Origin: an uncultured Eubacteriales bacterium
GTDB taxonomy: Bacteria; Bacillota; Clostridia; Lachnospirales; Lachnospiraceae
Assembly (NCBI GenBank): GCA_900319795.1
Contig: ONPU01000001.1
Coordinates: 288,941 to 352,940 of the forward strand
Direction: 5' to 3'
Length of the DNA stretch: 64,000 bases
Position numbers and translations under genes: made by a program. This document shows, piece after piece, positions 56,595-63,819 of the stretch. Below the pieces are notes generated by a model that had not been told where the DNA came from, did no database searches, and saw only the letters and a list, made by a program, of their open reading frames with translations. Numbering within the stretch: the stretch's first letter is position 1; the number at the start of each line of letters is the position of its first letter.

Positions 56595-58423
56595 TACTGC
56601 ACCTCCTTTTTGGCGGATACAGACACTGCGGGATCCACCTGCGAGATCCGCCATTTGACCGCCTGATTATATTCTTTCCACATCCGGGCATACAGGCCGT
56701 TTGCCTGTACCAGCTCTGCATGGGTTCCTTCCTCAGAGACCTTTCCGCCGTCCAGTACGATGATCTTGTCCGCGCTGACGACAGTGGACAGTCGATGGGC
56801 GATCATGATGACCGTGCGTCCTTTTGTAAGCGTCGCAAAGGCCTTCTGGATCATGGCTTCGTTTTCAGGGTCGGCAAAGGCGGTAGCCTCATCAAGAACA
56901 ACGATGGGGGCATCCTTCAAGATGGCTCTTGCCAGTGCCACACGCTGCTGCTCTCCGCCGGAAAGATAAGTTCCTTCCGTCCCGATGACAGTATCCATAC
57001 CGTCCGGCAGTTTTTCCAGGATGTCATCGCATTGTGCTGCAGTAAGCGCTGCCTGCACCTCTTCACGGCTCGCTTCCGGGCGGGATGCTCTGACGTTCTC
57101 CAAAATACTGGTCTTGAACAGACGGTTATTCTGGAAGACAAACGCTACCTGATCCATCAGCACATGAGGATCGGCATCTCTGACATCAACACCACCCACA
57201 AGGACACTTCCGGAGCTGACATCCCAGAAACGGGGAATCAGGCTCGCAGCCGTTGTTTTGCCGCCGCCGGAAGGCCCGACCAAGGCTGCCGTCTGTCCGG
57301 GCTCCACCTTGAAGGACACACGATCAAGGGCAGGGATCTCTGCTCCGGCGTAAGTGAAGCTGACATTCTTAAATTCCACACTGTTGTCTTTCGGAACCTG
57401 GGGATTGTCTGTGATCTTAAGGACTGGCGCACTCATGACCTCGCTGATCCTTCCAAGTGCCGTGCTGGCCAGCATCATGCCGCTGGCGGCAAACATGATC
57501 TTTGCCAGCGCTGTGGAGATGATGGCAGAAAACACCGCATAGAAAGCAAAGTTGGTAACAAACCCGGCAAAGCTGCCGGAGTTAAGCGCTGCCGGTGCCA
57601 GAAGGAGTGCCACAGGAACCAGAAAGACAAAGGCTCCTTCGGTAAAGGTCAGGTTCACGGACTGGGGCACCTTGCAGACATCAGCCTGATAATGCTCTGC
57701 CTTTGCGCTGTAATCTTCGATCGCCTGCTTAAATGCCTTAAAGGAATATACGGTCTGCTGGAACACCTTGACCACGGGGATCCCGCGGACATATTCCGTA
57801 CCCGCTTTACTCATTACATCCTGGGCTGCCTGGTATTCCGCCATGAGCCCGGCATTTTTTCCGCCCATCATCGTGGCCATGGCCGCGACAGATACCACCG
57901 CTGCCAGCAGGCAGGAGGCCCCCATACGCCAGTCAAAAACAAACATCAGGACCAGCATGGCAATAAACATGGCCACCGTTCCGACGATGTCTGCCAGGTT
58001 GTGGGCAAGCAAGGTTTCCGTTTCGGAGGCTGCTCCGTCCAGACGGTTTCGAAGAAGCCCGGAAGCATTGGAATCGAAGAAGCCCAAAGGCGTCTTCATG
58101 AGATGCTTCATTCCGGCCTTACGGATATTGGAAGCCGTCCGGAAGGCCGCCAGATGCGTACACATGAGTGCCGCGAAATAAACAACGATCCCTGCTACGG
58201 CTAATCCAAAGGCCATCCAGCCATATTTCGCAATACCCGCAGCTTCTGTCCAGTTCGGTGCGACGGCGATCAGATCCCGTGCAACAAGCCAGATGCAGAT
58301 GTACGGGAGCATCCCGAGCACCATGGCAACTGCGGAGAGTCCAAGGCCCAGGAATGTCAGGCCTTTAAAGCTGCCAGTATATCCAAGCAGCACGGCCAGG
58401 TCGCTTTTTTTCTTTTCTTTCAT
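56594..58423 (-). CDS. ABC exporter-fold half-transporter (TMD-NBD), IrtA/YbtP-Q-like
   Basis: A 609-residue half-transporter: six TM segments, Walker A GPSGGGKTT, signature [17 protein letters not shown], and Walker B plus D-loop IVVLDEATAFADPENEA. The AFADPEN D-loop in place of the common ASLD is shared with YbtP/YbtQ and IrtA/IrtB, exporter-fold transporters that import metal-siderophore complexes. First gene of a two-gene operon, with operator copy 3 about 50 bp upstream of its start. Substrate unknown; metallophore transport is an inference from family resemblance and neighbouring metal genes. Confidence 0.9.
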   Translation of the reverse strand: MKEKKKSDLAVLLGYTGSFKGLTFLGLGLSAVAMVLGMLPYICIWLVARDLIAVAPNWTEAAGIAKYGWMAFGLAVAGIVVYFAALMCTHLAAFRTASNIRKAGMKHLMKTPLGFFDSNASGLLRNRLDGAASETETLLAHNLADIVGTVAMFIAMLVLMFVFDWRMGASCLLAAVVSVAAMATMMGGKNAGLMAEYQAAQDVMSKAGTEYVRGIPVVKVFQQTVYSFKAFKQAIEDYSAKAEHYQADVCKVPQSVNLTFTEGAFVFLVPVALLLAPAALNSGSFAGFVTNFAFYAVFSAIISTALAKIMFAASGMMLASTALGRISEVMSAPVLKITDNPQVPKDNSVEFKNVSFTYAGAEIPALDRVSFKVEPGQTAALVGPSGGGKTTAASLIPRFWDVSSGSVLVGGVDVRDADPHVLMDQVAFVFQNNRLFKTSILENVRASRPEASREEVQAALTAAQCDDILEKLPDGMDTVIGTEGTYLSGGEQQRVALARAILKDAPIVVLDEATAFADPENEAMIQKAFATLTKGRTVIMIAHRLSTVVSADKIIVLDGGKVSEEGTHAELVQANGLYARMWKEYNQAVKWRISQVDPAVSVSAKKEVQ

Positions 58424-58470
58424 AAACTGCCTTCCTTTTCTTTGATTTTAAATGAATATATCCCGGGACG

Positions 58471-58486
58471 ATTAGTTTTAGCTAAC
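58471..58486. promoter_or_regulatory. Operator copy 3 (ATTAG-N6-CTAAC) upstream of the ABC pair
   Basis: ATTAG, 6 bp, CTAAC, matching the operators at 54710 and 63566 except for one half-site base. It is centred about 55 bp before the ABC start codon, upstream of AT-rich -10-like hexamers (TATATT, TAAAAT), so it could be an activator site here. Confidence 0.55.
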
Positions 58487-58497
58487 TATCGGCCGGT

Positions 58498-58535
58498 AAA
58501 AAACGCTTTCTCATTCTGCAGACCTGGAAAGCGTT
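58498..58535 (-). terminator. Terminator of the MBL-peptide operon
   Basis: Minus strand: AACGCTTTC, 16-nt loop, GAAAGCGTT running into TTTT. It ends 9 bp after the 35-residue peptide gene and separates that operon from the ABC pair. Confidence 0.85.
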
Positions 58536-58543
58536 ATTATTGT

Positions 58544-58651
58544 CTATTTCTTTCCTACAAGCAGCATAAACGCCAGAAAAGCAATCACAGTTCCTCCTGC
58601 CAGCCCGTACACCATGCTCTTCGGTACCCAGTTTTTATAATCCGGTTTCAT
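58544..58651 (-). CDS. 35-residue single-span membrane peptide
   Basis: A short gene whose ATG overlaps the stop of the MBL hydrolase gene (ATGA) and has AAAGGTGG 7 bp upstream. The product starts MKPDYKNWVPKSM, followed by one hydrophobic, Gly-containing helix VYGLAGGTVIAFLAFMLLV and ends GKK, giving a positive cytoplasmic or membrane-surface end. A terminator follows directly. I do not recognise the family; length, coupling and terminator support a real gene. Confidence 0.7.
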   Translation of the reverse strand: MKPDYKNWVPKSMVYGLAGGTVIAFLAFMLLVGKK

Positions 58652-59514
58652 CTGACTGCCACCTTTCTGAGAAGAACACTTCTTGCGCTCTCTTCCGTAT
58701 CATCGTCCTCGATATATCCGTCATACGGAGCTGACGGATCCGTATATTTCTTGGTGAACGGTTTGCAGATCTCTTTTCTGTGCCGGAAGGCAAAGTCCAG
58801 ATCATCTGTCCATCCGGTATGTCCGGTAATGATCTTGATCGGCTGGCGCCTTGAGCGGAGGTTCTTCTCCAGCTTCTCAAGAGACTGTACCGCCAGCTTG
58901 TTGTCCTCCGCCAGCGTACTGATGAAGCTGTAGCCGCCGTCCGCACCGAACCAGATCGTATCTCCGGTGAAAAGATACTCGTCATCGATCAGGTAGACCA
59001 GGTGGCCCCAGGTATGCCCGGGGACCAGGATACACTCAATTTTGATATCCCCGATATGTAACACTTCACCGTCTTTCAATAGCGTCCTTCGGTTATCCGT
59101 TTTGACCATCGGCAGCTTATATGCCCCATGGAACACCTTCCTTCTGACCTCGCCGGTCAGGTACCGGTTTTCTATCTCCCCGATATACACCATTGCGTCT
59201 TTGAACAGAAGCTTGCTGTCCCGCTCCAGGGCACCGACATGATCTGTATCCTGGTGAGTAATCAGGATATGCCGGATCGCCGCCGGATCCAGGTCCAGCC
59301 AGCCCATTTTTTCCTGCAGACGTGCATAGTTGTAGCCTGCATCGATCATGATGGTGGTGCCGTTCTTCGTATAGAAGAAGATGTTGGCGATCCACTCCCG
59401 GACGCAGCTGACGTGCTCATCGATCCTGCCCGTGTTCAGCGGTTTGAAGATCGCCTTTCCGCGGAACAGCATACTCATCGATTTCTTTTGATGTTCCGAA
59501 TCTTTTCGTGCCAT
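58648..59514 (-). CDS. MBL-fold metallo-hydrolase
   Basis: A 288-residue metallo-beta-lactamase-fold protein. Metal ligands: HQDTDH at 87-92 (variant of HxHxDH in which the first His is kept), HTWGH with His167, and FTGDT with Asp185, followed by a His near 235 in ITGHTGW. Such proteins hydrolyse diverse esters, lactones or thioesters. The start has AGGAGG upstream. It is part of an operon of small membrane proteins and hydrolases; no substrate can be assigned. Confidence 0.88.
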   Translation of the reverse strand: MARKDSEHQKKSMSMLFRGKAIFKPLNTGRIDEHVSCVREWIANIFFYTKNGTTIMIDAGYNYARLQEKMGWLDLDPAAIRHILITHQDTDHVGALERDSKLLFKDAMVYIGEIENRYLTGEVRRKVFHGAYKLPMVKTDNRRTLLKDGEVLHIGDIKIECILVPGHTWGHLVYLIDDEYLFTGDTIWFGADGGYSFISTLAEDNKLAVQSLEKLEKNLRSRRQPIKIITGHTGWTDDLDFAFRHRKEICKPFTKKYTDPSAPYDGYIEDDDTEESARSVLLRKVAVR

Positions 59515-59526
59515 ATCTGATTCCTC

Positions 59527-59871
59527 CTAAAAAAGCAATACGATGATTTCGGCAACAATGGCCGCCCCGGCGATCCAGATCAGCGTCAGGATTCCGCGTT
59601 TCTTCAGGACCTGAGGCCAGGGTTGTACGAATGGGATCTCTTCTGTGCCGGGTATGATCCAGAACCGGCTGTGGCCGACCCACAGACGGTCGATCACGAT
59701 CCCGTCGTACCAGTTCATAACCTCAAGGAAGAGAAGCGCCTGCAGGTATGCCGGAAGGAAGTCATGCACCCCATTCCAGACGCGGATGATCAGAATCAGA
59801 GCTGCCGCCATGACTGCGAAAAAGGCTGTCATAAAGCGTTTCCGGTCGATCGGCAGGTCTTTTTCTTTCAT
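59527..59871 (-). CDS. Small membrane protein with WxGHxxxWIIPGTE motif (paralogue 1)
   Basis: A 114-residue protein with TM segments at about 14-32, 42-58 and 93-113. The loop MNWYDGIVIDRLWVGHSRFWIIPGTEE (53-79) is shared with the 164-residue protein at 62059-62553 (MNLIDRFLIDEYWIGHTKAWIIPGTED). The conserved Asp, His, Arg/Lys and Glu suggest a functional site. I do not know the family name. The gene lies between the methyltransferase and the MBL hydrolase, with 10-15 bp gaps on each side. Confidence 0.75.
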   Translation of the reverse strand: MKEKDLPIDRKRFMTAFFAVMAAALILIIRVWNGVHDFLPAYLQALLFLEVMNWYDGIVIDRLWVGHSRFWIIPGTEEIPFVQPWPQVLKKRGILTLIWIAGAAIVAEIIVLLF

Positions 59872-59885
59872 GTCCCGAAACTCCT

Positions 59886-60566
59886 TTACTTCTTGCAGCA
59901 GAAGCAGCCGATTCCTTCCACCGCCGTGACCTCGGCCTCCTGATAAAGGCCGGAAAGCCTGGTGCGGAGGCTTTGCTCCGTCTCAAAGGGAGGCGAGAAA
60001 AAGCCCTTTGGGACGTAAAGATGCCTTATGAACCAATCCGTTCGCTTATGGCCGCCCTGCACATAGAAGCAGCCGCAGAAGGTTCCGCCCGGTTTCAGGA
60101 CACGGTAGGTTTCGCGGTAAGCGGCCTCCTTGTCCGGGAAGGCGTGAAAGCCGTTCAGGGACAGCACAATATCGAAGCTTTCGTCTTCAAAGGGCAAGGC
60201 GCTGACGTCGCCTTGCAGGAAGGTGATATTTTTGAGCCCGAGAGCCCCGGCTTTGTCCTGCGCCGAGGCCATCATGTTCTCCGAATAATCCAGGCAGGTG
60301 ATGTCCGCGTCCGGAAGCTCCCGGTAGACCGGCATGGTCAGCACGCCCGTCCCCACGGGGACTTCTAAAAGCCTTCCGGTGAAATCCTCCGGAATACCCG
60401 ACAGCGCCTTTTCCAGATACCGGAGGTTCTTTTCGCCGTCCATGTTCCAGACGATCCGGCAGATCGCCTTCCCGGGGAACGTGGAATACGTCATCATCCC
60501 GTCATAAAAGCTCGCATTGCTGCCGGTCAGCTTGTAGGCACTTTTGATCTGTTCTTTTCTGGTCAT
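59886..60566 (-). CDS. Class I SAM-dependent methyltransferase
   Basis: A 226-residue methyltransferase of the Methyltransf_11 (UbiE-like) type. The SAM motif I reads LLEVPVGTGVLTM near residue 66, with Pro-Val in place of the usual Gly-Cys/Ser; then LDYSENMMASAQ (motif Post I), GDVSALPFEDESFDIVLSLNGFHAF and RVLKPGGTFCGCFYV. The start at 60566 is favoured by GGAGA 6 bp upstream over ATG at 60572. A truncated duplicate lies at 54442-54534. Substrate unknown; C-terminal CFCCKK is Cys-rich. Confidence 0.88.
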   Translation of the reverse strand: MTRKEQIKSAYKLTGSNASFYDGMMTYSTFPGKAICRIVWNMDGEKNLRYLEKALSGIPEDFTGRLLEVPVGTGVLTMPVYRELPDADITCLDYSENMMASAQDKAGALGLKNITFLQGDVSALPFEDESFDIVLSLNGFHAFPDKEAAYRETYRVLKPGGTFCGCFYVQGGHKRTDWFIRHLYVPKGFFSPPFETEQSLRTRLSGLYQEAEVTAVEGIGCFCCKK

Positions 60567-60579
60567 GACCATTCTCCGT

Positions 60580-61218
60580 TTATGTATGATTTAGCTTCTT
60601 GTATCCGCAATCACAGTACGTGCCGCCGGAAGCCAGGGTATATTCCCGTACGAACGCCGATGCGCCGCCTGCCTCGCTCATGGTGTAGTCCAGACGGCAC
60701 ATCGCGGGAACCAGTTTGAAAAGCCCTAACTCCTTCATCAATGTGCAGATACCGCAGGTCGTAAACCGCGCTTCATAGCCGCTCCCGTCTGGATAGGGAA
60801 GGTATTCCATGTTCCAGGAGTAAGGGTTCCGGTCCGCAGCTTTCAAAGCCGCAGTGGCCTTCATCCCCTGAAGATCCTTTTCGCTGAATTTCTTCTTTCC
60901 GCTCATCCGGCAGAACCACTTCATAGGGGCGGTCATCATGGATGCCCGATAGTACTCCGTTGTCTTTTCCACCGTCGGTCTTTCCGGCAGATTCAAAAGA
61001 AAAGAGGAAAGCATCGCGCAGTTGACAATATTCATTTTGAATCGGTCTGACTTCTCGAATTCCGGAAGGCGGCCGATGATCTCTTTATACTTCGGCTTTG
61101 CTTTTGCAGCGATCGCCCTGGCCGTTTCAGGATCATACCCGTAAACCGCCGACAGCTGTTTCCGAAACGATCCTCCAAACAGAAGCCACATGCCCATTGG
61201 CATTCCAACGTATTTCAT
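60580..61218 (-). CDS. L-2-amino-thiazoline-4-carboxylic acid hydrolase family protein
   Basis: A 212-residue protein resembling the ATC hydrolase family (PF14196), named for a Pseudomonas enzyme that opens the thiazoline ring on the way to L-cysteine. The fingerprint is in the C-terminal 60 residues: TTCGICTLMKELGLFKLVPAMCRLDYTMSEAGG, then YTLASGGTYCDCGY, with four conserved-looking Cys. Many members in gut Clostridia have no proven substrate, so catalysis is uncertain. The start at 61218 has GGAG 9 bp upstream; longer starts run into the preceding gene. Confidence 0.75.
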   Translation of the reverse strand: MKYVGMPMGMWLLFGGSFRKQLSAVYGYDPETARAIAAKAKPKYKEIIGRLPEFEKSDRFKMNIVNCAMLSSFLLNLPERPTVEKTTEYYRASMMTAPMKWFCRMSGKKKFSEKDLQGMKATAALKAADRNPYSWNMEYLPYPDGSGYEARFTTCGICTLMKELGLFKLVPAMCRLDYTMSEAGGASAFVREYTLASGGTYCDCGYKKLNHT

Positions 61219-61232
61219 CTCATTGGTCTCCG

Positions 61233-62000
61233 TTAACTGCGTGGGTCCATAAACTCGTCGATTGCCTGCAGCACCGGTGCGGTGTACTGCTCTCCGCCGA
61301 AAAGCCATTGCTCATGCTGCATATCGAATTCCCGGATCTCCGGGTCCCGGAAATACTTCTTATAACGATTCAGATACTTCTCGCCCATCTTGTTGGCATA
61401 AATGAAATGGACCTTGGTGCCCTCCACGTGGATATCGTCCTTCAGCCAGGTGAGCAAATCCGTGTAATACTCGTTTTTAATGGACTCCGGATTGAATTTG
61501 GAAAAGCAGCCCATGAACCGGTCCGCTGTCTCGTCGTCCATTTCAAAAAAGTTCTTGAGCTTTTCTCTGGTTTTTGCTTTCTTTTTCTCGCTCTTGGTAA
61601 AGCTGGTCAGAAGCGGTACAACCAGTTTTGACTGGAGCCAGGCGCTGAATTTCCCGCTCTGGTCCAGATCCGGGCTTCCGAAAATACCGTGATCGAGATG
61701 GACCTTTTCCCGCTGGATCAGCTGCCCCACAAAGGTGCTTCCTAAGGAGGAGCCGATCGCGCCGTTCAGGCGACCTCCGAAATGATTCTGAATATATGTT
61801 TCAATCTTCTCAGTAACCGTAATGATGTCCGGAAAGATCAAATCACTGCCGTCAAAACCATCGTAGTTCACGCAGATCAGGTGATATTTCTCGCCCAGCC
61901 GGTCCAGCACCGCAGCAAAGTTCGTCTGATAGTCACAGGCCGTCCCCGGCAGCAGCATAAGGGTCTTTCCGTCCTGTTTTCCCATTTCCACAAATTCCAT
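61233..62000 (-). CDS. Alpha/beta hydrolase
   Basis: A 255-residue alpha/beta-hydrolase-fold protein without signal peptide. LLPGTACDYQTNF (17-28) is the oxyanion-hole region, AIGSSLGSTFVG carries nucleophile Ser85 in GSSLG, and HEQWL near residue 231 supplies the likely catalytic His. A long cap insertion at about 105-170 is Lys/Glu-rich. It could be an esterase, lipase or thioesterase. It lies 14 bp upstream of the ATC-hydrolase-family gene in the same operon. Confidence 0.83.
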   Translation of the reverse strand: MEFVEMGKQDGKTLMLLPGTACDYQTNFAAVLDRLGEKYHLICVNYDGFDGSDLIFPDIITVTEKIETYIQNHFGGRLNGAIGSSLGSTFVGQLIQREKVHLDHGIFGSPDLDQSGKFSAWLQSKLVVPLLTSFTKSEKKKAKTREKLKNFFEMDDETADRFMGCFSKFNPESIKNEYYTDLLTWLKDDIHVEGTKVHFIYANKMGEKYLNRYKKYFRDPEIREFDMQHEQWLFGGEQYTAPVLQAIDEFMDPRS

Positions 62001-62058
62001 TTATCATATCTCCTCTGTTCTTCGTTTGTTATGACTCATACCATCTTCCGCTCCTTTC

Positions 62059-62553
62059 TCATTTCAGCATCAATGCCATGATCCCGGAGAGAATGGCGGC
62101 AAGAAGCGCCATCCCTGCGGTCCCCATGATCCATTTTTTCTTTTTGTCTTCCGCCGTGATATACGGCCTTAAGTCTTCCGTACCCGGGATGATCCAGGCT
62201 TTCGTATGACCGATCCAGTATTCGTCAATCAGAAAACGGTCGATCAGATTCATAATGAACAGGATCACAAAGCCCTGCCAAAACCCTGCGAAGAAACCTC
62301 TCGCGCCGTTGATCACGTACACACAGATCAGCACATAGATCAGATATCCCGGAAGACACAGGCTTCTGAAAAGCACACTCCGCTTCCGGACCTCCTCCGC
62401 GGTCGTCAGGCCGAGCTGAACAACGCGCTCCTGTACCTTTTGATCATACAGATGGACCATACCGATCGCGCCGTTTCGGATGCCGATCGCACAGATCAGA
62501 TACAGCAGAAAGCCCAGTCCGAGGCCTTCCAAAATGAGCTTTAGCGCAATCAC
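62059..62553 (-). CDS. Membrane protein with WxGHxxxWIIPGTE motif (paralogue 2)
   Basis: A 164-residue protein with about four TM segments (5-25, 66-84, 90-106, 142-162) and a cytosolic basic/acidic loop at 35-60. It carries MNLIDRFLIDEYWIGHTKAWIIPGTED (101-127), the same motif as the 114-residue protein at 59527-59871. It starts with GTG overlapping the stop of the upstream gene (GTGA) and has GGAGG 7 bp before it. Function unknown. Confidence 0.75.
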   Translation of the reverse strand: MIALKLILEGLGLGFLLYLICAIGIRNGAIGMVHLYDQKVQERVVQLGLTTAEEVRKRSVLFRSLCLPGYLIYVLICVYVINGARGFFAGFWQGFVILFIMNLIDRFLIDEYWIGHTKAWIIPGTEDLRPYITAEDKKKKWIMGTAGMALLAAILSGIMALMLK

Positions 62554-63269
62554 CTGTAAGCCTCCATTTCGTCATTTTTGATCGCCCGAATTCCCCCGAG
62601 GAACATCACGATCCAGCCAAGGCTTTCAAAGCCGGACGCAAAGCCGTTGAAGGGCAACGGAAGGATCATTTCCAACAGAAATCCGATTCCGGCAACGAGA
62701 AGCGGAGCCGCCAATACCCAGCTTTTTTTCAGCGGCAGAATTCCCTTTAGAACGAGAGCGATCCAGCCGCCGGTGGAGGCGATCCCCAGCACGACAAACG
62801 ATACCCAATAGGAAAAGGCCTGCACCGCGTAAGAACGGTTCCAGGCTGCCACAGCTCGCGCAGTATCGCCCTGTGCCGCTTCATAAATAACGTTGTAGTT
62901 GTGGATCAGCGTTCCGCAGGCCAGGTGGAAATATATGAAAACCATGCAGCCCCAGATCAGCCCTGCGATATAGAGCTTCAGGAATCGTCTGTCCCATTTG
63001 TCGCTGCACTGAGAAAGCCTGTATTTCAGATATTCTATGAAACTCAGAGCCGCAATCGCATAGAAAACCGTTCCGATCAGGCTGCCGATATTGGAAAGCG
63101 CAATGCGCCAGTCTGCAATTGTGAGCCAGCCGGAAGAAATCATAAAGGAAATGCTCGTGCTGCCTTTCGGCTCGATCCCCATACAGTAGTCGCCGATGAT
63201 GGCAAGAATCAGGCCGGGAATGATCCATAGCATCCGTTTACATATCTTCGTGCGTTGTTCTGCTGTCAT
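62550..63269 (-). CDS. Polytopic membrane protein, probably DUF6796
   Basis: A 239-residue protein with about seven TM segments. The segment IIPGLILAIIGDYCMGIEPKGSTSISFMISSGWLTIADWRIALSNIGSLIG near the N-terminus, with GD, a polar loop and WR.ALS, and the C-terminal PLPFNGFASGFESLGWIVMFLGG fit what I recall of DUF6796. The start at 63269 (GGAGG upstream) is chosen over a longer frame beginning at 63314 that overlaps the preceding remnant. Function unknown. Confidence 0.65.
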   Translation of the reverse strand: MTAEQRTKICKRMLWIIPGLILAIIGDYCMGIEPKGSTSISFMISSGWLTIADWRIALSNIGSLIGTVFYAIAALSFIEYLKYRLSQCSDKWDRRFLKLYIAGLIWGCMVFIYFHLACGTLIHNYNVIYEAAQGDTARAVAAWNRSYAVQAFSYWVSFVVLGIASTGGWIALVLKGILPLKKSWVLAAPLLVAGIGFLLEMILPLPFNGFASGFESLGWIVMFLGGIRAIKNDEMEAYR

Positions 63270-63310
63270 CCTCTTTCCTCCGTTTTTCCTTCGATTGCAG
63301 GTGTACAGCT

Positions 63311-63517
63311 TCAACCTCTTCGATAAAGCGTTCCGTACTTCTCAAGAGAGACGAACTCAGTGCCGAGCTCATCGTGCCCATCGGCAATGAAGAGATACAC
63401 ATGATAGTCCTTCGCCATTTCCTCTGCGGAAGCCTTGAACACCCACCAGGGCTCGACCGCACACTGAAACATGACAAAAGATTGCGTATGTCCTTTTCCA
63501 AACTCATATACCTTCAT
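63311..63517 (-). pseudogene. Truncated alpha/beta-hydrolase N-terminus
   Basis: A 68-codon frame beginning MKVYEFGKGHTQSFVMFQCAVE and containing the strand-turn pattern KDYHVYLFIADGHDELGTEFVSLEKY, which resembles the first 65 residues of alpha/beta hydrolases. It ends at a stop before any nucleophile elbow. The start overlaps the stop of the 9-codon leader (ATGA). Probably a gene remnant, though a short peptide is possible. Confidence 0.55.
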
Positions 63518-63543
63518 TTTCTAATGATCCGCTCAATACTCAT
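63514..63543 (-). CDS. 9-codon leader ORF at promoter copy 2
   Basis: MSIERIIRK then TGA, the stop overlapping the next ATG. It parallels the start of the frame at 54549-54686 (MSMEQLIRK) after the matching promoter, so it predates the duplication. No strong Shine-Dalgarno. Confidence 0.3.
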   Translation of the reverse strand: MSIERIIRK

Positions 63544-63565
63544 TTATAAAAATCTGATATGTTGC

Positions 63566-63618
63566 GTTAGCTGTATCTAACCGTTCTCCATTTTATTCCA
63601 TCAACAGACGAAAATCAA
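63566..63618 (-). promoter_or_regulatory. Promoter and GTTAG-N6-CTAAC operator, copy 2
   Basis: Minus strand: TTGATT (63613-63618), 17 bp, TAAAAT (63590-63595), then GTTAG-N6-CTAAC (63566-63581). The hexamers, spacing and flanking CTTGATTTTCGTC are the same as copy 1 while the spacer and the six bases between half-sites differ. It drives the eight-gene operon down to 58544. Confidence 0.78.
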
Positions 63619-63643
63619 GTGATCTAATGATTATCTGCGAAAC

Positions 63644-63705
63644 CCATAAACGAGCTCGAATCCGCTTCGCTTCTTCTCGCTCGTCTATGGATTCCTATGG
63701 AATCA
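63644..63705. repeat. Two adjacent inverted repeats downstream of the Crp-like gene
   Basis: CCATAAACGAGC (63644-63655) pairs with GCTCGTCTATGG (63679-63690), one G-T mismatch. Next to it GATTCC-TAT-GGAATC (63690-63704) is a perfect short palindrome. They lie between the 33-codon frame and promoter copy 2 and may end the regulator transcript, but there is no T-tract. Confidence 0.5.
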
Positions 63706-63804
63706 GACACAGAATAAAAGAGCCTTCTGCTTAAGATACAACTGATGGTTTTTCTCTACATACGAGAGCGAATCCCAATTCTGATTTTCTTTTGAGTAAT
63801 CCAT
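63703..63804 (-). CDS. 33-codon ORF after the Crp/Fnr gene
   Basis: MDYSKENQNWDSLSYVEKNHQLYLKQ... has AAAGGA 7 bp upstream of its ATG and begins 15 bp after the regulator stop, so it is probably co-transcribed. It may be the 5' part of a longer small gene that has been cut short; no recognised domain. Confidence 0.4.
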   Translation of the reverse strand: MDYSKENQNWDSLSYVEKNHQLYLKQKALLFCV

Positions 63805-63819
63805 ATGTGAATCCTTTCA

